In this document: piece after piece, positions 6,410-8,769 of the stretch
Position numbering within the stretch: the first letter of the stretch is position 1
How the letters are laid out: each line of letters begins with the position of its first letter
Assembly: GCA_031267955.1 (NCBI GenBank)
Contig: JAIRYB010000087.1
Span: forward strand, 1 to 8,769
Direction of reading: 5' to 3'
Source of the DNA: Spirochaetaceae bacterium
GTDB lineage: Bacteria; Spirochaetota; Spirochaetia; Treponematales; Breznakiellaceae
Length of the DNA stretch: 8,769 bases
Made by a program: the position numbers and the translations under genes
The notes under the pieces: generated by a model
Told to the model about the DNA's origin: nothing
The model's input: only the letters and a program-made list of their open reading frames with translations
Database searches by the model: none

Positions 6410-6522
6410 AGGCCGCGGTAAAATAGGCTCCGGGGCCTGCGTTGCATAGATGACCGGAAAAAACGCGGGATAGTCAGGCCGCGTTAACCGGGTTTCAGAA
6501 TTGACTCAAGGAAGAGGCTGTC

Positions 6523-7056
6523 ATGGCGCGGAAATTTGATCTTGACTCGTATATTCGAAGAATTCCCGACTTCCCTAAAAAAGGGGTGCTTTTTTACGAT
6601 ATAACCAGCATCCTGGCCGCCCCCGAGGCGTTCCGGTTCTGCGTGGACTCCATGGTGGAGATCTACCGGGACAAGAAGATCGACGCGGTGGCCGCTATCG
6701 AGGCCCGGGGTTTTCTCTTTGCCGCCCCTTTTGCCATACGCATGGGCGTCCCCTTTTTCCTTATCCGTAAAAAGGGGAAGCTGCCCGGCAAGACCCTCTG
6801 CAAGACATACTCCCTGGAATACGCCGAAGCGTCCATTGAGATTCACGCCGAAGATGTCCCGAAGGGCTGCAATATCCTCCTTACGGACGACCTTATCGCC
6901 ACGGGCGGAACTCTCCGGGCGGCCCGCGATCTCCTGACCGAGGCCGGCGGCCTGGTCACCGATGTTTTCGGCGTGGTGGGCCTGCCCTTCCTCAACTTCA
7001 GGGCCGCCCTGGGGGATATCCCCGTCAAAACCCTGATAGAATACGATTCAGAATGA
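6523..7056 (+). CDS. apt: Adenine phosphoribosyltransferase
   Basis: Apt makes AMP from adenine and phosphoribosyl pyrophosphate in cytoplasmic purine salvage. The 177-residue length is normal for the family. Visible motifs are IPDFPKKGVLFYDIT near the N-terminus (14-28), IEARGF at 59-64, RKKGKLPG at 82-89, YSLEY at 96-100 and the phosphoribosyl pyrophosphate-binding loop LTDDLIATGGT at 120-130. The ATG at 6523 has a good GAGG five bases upstream (6514-6517). The 113-base gap after rpmE shows no convincing promoter or terminator. It contains a near-identical 12-base direct repeat (AGGCCGCGGTAA at 6410, AGGCCGCGTTAA at 6476) of unknown meaning. The gene is probably the last of the rho-rpmE-apt transcript. 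Confidence 0.96.
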   Translation: MARKFDLDSYIRRIPDFPKKGVLFYDITSILAAPEAFRFCVDSMVEIYRDKKIDAVAAIEARGFLFAAPFAIRMGVPFFLIRKKGKLPGKTLCKTYSLEYAEASIEIHAEDVPKGCNILLTDDLIATGGTLRAARDLLTEAGGLVTDVFGVVGLPFLNFRAALGDIPVKTLIEYDSE

Positions 7057-7060
7057 GCCT

Positions 7061-7179
7061 CCGCGCGGCAAGCCGCGGGGTATTAAACCAGACTTTCGAA
7101 TAAGGACAGCGGCGGCGGACAGCGCCGCCCGTCTTGCTACGCCTCCTCCTTGCCTGTCGCCGGATTATCCGCCGCCGCT
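7061..7179 (+). other. GC-rich structured gap after apt with competing inverted repeats
   Basis: No gene is supported here. A hairpin of CGCGG (7064-7068) with CCGCG (7073-7077) begins eight bases after the apt stop. GGCGGCG (7111-7117) pairs with CGCCGCC (7123-7129) around GACAG. The same left arm is part of AGCGGCGGCGGA (7108-7119), which also pairs perfectly over 12 bases with TCCGCCGCCGCT (7168-7179). The two structures exclude each other. The region could be the apt 3' untranslated region or a small RNA. The gntR promoter lies downstream of it, so it is not the gntR leader. Confidence 0.4.
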
Positions 7180-7182
7180 TAA

Positions 7183-7216
7183 GCCCGGCAAACCGGGCGG
7201 CCTTATCATTTTTTTT
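7183..7216 (+). terminator. Probable weak intrinsic terminator after apt
   Basis: GCCCGG (7183-7188) pairs with CCGGGC (7193-7198) around a CAAA loop, and a run of eight T residues follows at 7209-7216. The T-run starts ten bases after the stem, farther than in a classical terminator, so efficiency may be low. It is the only candidate end point for the rho-rpmE-apt transcript and lies just before the gntR promoter. Confidence 0.5.
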
Positions 7217-7247
7217 CAAATTTTTTAGTAATTCTTCGAAATTTCCC

Positions 7248-7276
7248 TTGACACATTGTACTAGCTCATTTATCAT
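7248..7276 (+). promoter_or_regulatory. Near-consensus promoter of gntR-slipin
   Basis: TTGACA (7248-7253) is a perfect -35 box and TATCAT (7271-7276) matches the -10 consensus at 5 of 6, with the ideal 17-base spacer. Transcription should start at about 7283-7285, which is the ATG itself, so the mRNA would be leaderless or nearly so. Confidence 0.8.
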
Positions 7277-7298
7277 TGTACTAGATGAATAGTACAAT
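7255..7298 (+). promoter_or_regulatory. Three-copy operator for the GntR regulator
   Basis: ATTGTACTAG occurs at 7255-7264, between the -35 and -10 boxes, and again exactly 20 bases later at 7275-7284, overlapping the end of the -10 box and the expected start point. Its perfect inverted copy TAGTACAAT lies at 7290-7298, inside the first codons of gntR. The second and third copies form a 9-base inverted repeat with a six-base spacer, a normal shape for a dimeric GntR-family operator. The position implies repression of the regulator's own operon. Confidence 0.75.
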
Positions 7299-7710
7299 GG
7301 CGGAAACGTGGCTGGGCTTTTCTCTGGACACGGCTAATGGCGTGCCGATTTACCGGCAGATCATCCGCCAGATAGAAAACGGGGTGCTTTCCGGCAGGCT
7401 GACGACTGGGGACAGGCTTCCGACCATCCGTTCCCTGGCGGTGGATCTGAAGATCAACCCCAACACCATTGCCAAGGCCTATGGGGAGCTGGAGATACGG
7501 GGAATTCTGGCGACCCAGGTGGGAAGCGGGACCTACATCGCCAACAAGCGGCCGGAACCGGAGGAGGACGCGCTGAAGGCCAAGATCAGGGAGGCCCTGG
7601 GCCGTTTTATGCGGGAAATGCGGGACCTGGGGGCGGACAAGGGGGAGATTCTCCGGCTTGTCGGGGAATGGGAGGACGGGAAAGCCGGGGGCGGACGGAC
7701 CAAGGGTTGA
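7285..7710 (+). CDS. GntR-family transcriptional regulator, YtrA type
   Basis: This 141-residue protein has an N-terminal winged helix-turn-helix of the GntR family. The visible landmarks are PIYRQI (21-26), GDRLPTIRSLA (42-52), the recognition region INPNTIAKAY (57-66) and the wing GSGTYI (80-85). After residue 90 only a short, charged helical segment follows. That fits the small YtrA subfamily, which lacks a large ligand-binding domain and usually controls adjacent membrane-protein genes. I start it at ATG 7285; an in-frame ATG at 7297 is also possible. Neither has a ribosome binding site, and the promoter places transcription start at the first ATG. A repeat-built operator overlaps promoter and start codon, so it very likely represses itself and the slipin gene 14 bases downstream. 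The inducing signal is unknown; envelope stress is a guess from the subfamily. Confidence 0.92.
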   Translation: MNSTMAETWLGFSLDTANGVPIYRQIIRQIENGVLSGRLTTGDRLPTIRSLAVDLKINPNTIAKAYGELEIRGILATQVGSGTYIANKRPEPEEDALKAKIREALGRFMREMRDLGADKGEILRLVGEWEDGKAGGGRTKG

Positions 7711-7724
7711 AAGAGGAGTGGAAT

Positions 7725-8690
7725 ATGAAGAAATTGACGGTTGATCAGGGGACGCCGCTGATAAACAGGCTTCCGGTGCCGGGAAAAAGCCCGGACTTTA
7801 CCCTGGCGGTCCTGCGGCTTATCTTCCTGGCCCTGGCGGGGGGAATTCCGGCGGCCCTGTGCCTTTCCCGGCTGGGAGACGGCGGCCTTTCCCCCGCGGC
7901 GGCATACGGGCTTGTGGGGGCGATCTTCCTTGCGGCCCTGCTGGCGGCGGCTTCCGTCCGCAAGCTGAACGAGTGGGAGCGGGGGATCGTCCTGCGTTTC
8001 GGGCGTTTCCTGCGGGTCCGGGGGGCGGGGCTTTTTTTCCTTATACCCCTGGCGGACCGCCTGGAACGGCTGGTGGATATCCGTATCCGGGTGACGGACT
8101 TTTCCGCCCAGGAAACCCTGACCCGCGATTCGGTTACCGTTACCGTGGACGCCATCTGCTTCTGGCTGGTCTGGGACCCCCAAAAGGCTGTCCTGGAGGT
8201 GGAGGATTACGAGAGCGCCGTGGTCCTGGCTTCCAAGACAGCCCTGCGGAACGCGGTGTCGAGCCACGATCTTTCCACCTTCCTGGAACGGGGGGATCTG
8301 ATAGAAAAGCAGATACAGGGGGAGGTAGACAAGAAGACTACCGAATGGGGGATCACGGTGCAGTACATCGAGATTACCGACATCCAGATTCCCGGGGAAC
8401 TCCAGGATTCCCTTTCCCGGCTTGCCCAGGCGGAGCGGGAAAAAAAAGGCCGCGTACTGCTGGCGGAGGCGGAGATCGAGATCGCCAAAAAACTGGAAGA
8501 GGCGGTAGAAGTTTACTCGAAGAACGGGCCGGCGATGAAGCTGAAGATACTCTCTATACTGAACGAAGGCCTTAAGGCGGGAAACTCCATGATGCTGGTT
8601 CCCAACTCCCTTACCGAGGAACTTAAAACCAAAGACATTTTCGGTCTTGAGGCGCTGGCGGAATTAAGGCGGAAAGAGGGTGGGGAGTAA
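7725..8690 (+). CDS. SPFH-domain membrane protein, slipin/stomatin-like
   Basis: Slipins are membrane-anchored scaffold proteins of the stomatin/prohibitin/HflKC superfamily and form large oligomers that organise membrane domains. The 321-residue protein has two hydrophobic helices (about 26-47 and 59-78). The SPFH domain follows (about 79-235) with typical stretches NEWERGIVLRFGRF (82-95), RDSVTVTVDA (134-143) and WGITVQYIEITDIQIP (208-223). A charged coiled-coil stretch spans about 232-265 (SRLAQAEREKKGR). The C-terminal region includes NSMMLVP (287-293), resembling the conserved end of slipins. ATG 7725 is chosen because AGAGGAG lies six bases upstream. Slipin genes are commonly paired with an NfeD-type partner; none is seen before the window ends. 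Co-transcription with gntR is likely given the 14-base gap. Its cargo is unknown. Confidence 0.9.
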   Translation: MKKLTVDQGTPLINRLPVPGKSPDFTLAVLRLIFLALAGGIPAALCLSRLGDGGLSPAAAYGLVGAIFLAALLAAASVRKLNEWERGIVLRFGRFLRVRGAGLFFLIPLADRLERLVDIRIRVTDFSAQETLTRDSVTVTVDAICFWLVWDPQKAVLEVEDYESAVVLASKTALRNAVSSHDLSTFLERGDLIEKQIQGEVDKKTTEWGITVQYIEITDIQIPGELQDSLSRLAQAEREKKGRVLLAEAEIEIAKKLEEAVEVYSKNGPAMKLKILSILNEGLKAGNSMMLVPNSLTEELKTKDIFGLEALAELRRKEGGE

Positions 8691-8718
8691 AAAAGTTCTT
8701 TAGCTTTTGGTGTTTGGG

Positions 8719-8769
8719 TTTTTTCAAAATTTTGGTTTTGAAAAAAGTTTTGTTCACTTTTACTTTTTT
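8719..8769 (+). terminator. AT-rich hairpin with T-runs after the slipin gene
   Basis: TTTTTTCAAAA (8719-8729) pairs perfectly over 11 bases with TTTTGAAAAAA (8736-8746) around TTTTGG. T-rich sequence continues to the window end. The stem has only one G-C pair, so it is a weak terminator on paper, but its position 28 bases after the stop codon and the change in base composition from the GC-rich gene support the call. The reverse strand could also use it. Confidence 0.5.

Noticed and set aside
6410..6487. Twelve-base direct repeat between rpmE and apt as a mobile-element footprint
   Set aside because: There are no terminal inverted repeats or transposase, and the 66-base interval is too short to be an element.
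6501..6506. TTGACT as a -35 box for apt
   Set aside because: The apt ATG is only 17 bases further on and there is no -10 box at a workable distance.
7025..7297. Minus-strand reading frame of 90 codons across the apt-gntR gap
   Set aside because: It is arginine-rich from GC-rich inverted repeats, overlaps the gntR promoter and operator, and has no recognisable domain.
7668..7724. Longer slipin start at 7668 overlapping gntR
   Set aside because: It would add 19 residues of unlike composition without a ribosome binding site; ATG 7725 has a strong AGAGGAG.
7859..8575. Plus-strand alternative frame of 238 codons within the slipin gene
   Set aside because: It is Gly/Pro/Arg-rich without a ribosome binding site, and the overlapping frame is a clear SPFH protein.

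Overview
The window is a dense, nearly all plus-strand bacterial housekeeping segment of high GC content. Nine protein genes are readable: HU-like protein, lnt, response regulator, bactofilin, CinA/PncC amidase, rho, rpmE, apt, and a GntR regulator followed by a slipin (ten genes counting the last two separately). The backbone order HU - lnt - cinA - rho - rpmE matches, from memory, the order in Treponema pallidum. This suggests a spirochaete of the Treponema group, and the high GC fits a free-living or gut-associated member better than a pathogen. This assignment is inference; no rRNA or other taxonomic marker is present.

Layout: 41-2178 holds HU and lnt, overlapping by ATGA. 2244-3926 holds response regulator, bactofilin and cinA. 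The first of these has a candidate promoter of its own, so the response regulator/bactofilin pair looks like an insertion into the HU-lnt-cinA backbone. 3927-4198 is an AT-rich control region with a terminator-like hairpin, two candidate promoters and a second, GC-capped hairpin just ahead of rho. 4199-7056 holds rho, rpmE and apt, probably co-transcribed, with a structured leader ahead of rpmE. 7057-7247 is a GC-rich stretch without a gene, containing competing inverted repeats and a weak terminator. 7248-8690 is a separate unit: a near-consensus promoter covered by three copies of a GTAC-centred repeat, driving a YtrA-type GntR repressor and a slipin/stomatin-like membrane protein. An AT-rich hairpin with T-runs ends the window.

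Most genes are ordinary core functions: nucleoid structure, lipoprotein maturation, cytoskeletal scaffold, pyridine nucleotide recycling, transcription termination, ribosome and purine salvage. No mobile element, CRISPR array, tRNA or rRNA was seen. I do not see a clearly new defence or metabolic system. The most interesting signals are: the repeat-covered, apparently leaderless gntR-slipin promoter; a roughly 205-residue disordered N-terminal extension on Rho; the structured rho leader; a possible spirochaetal L31 leader; and alternative pairing in the apt-gntR gap.
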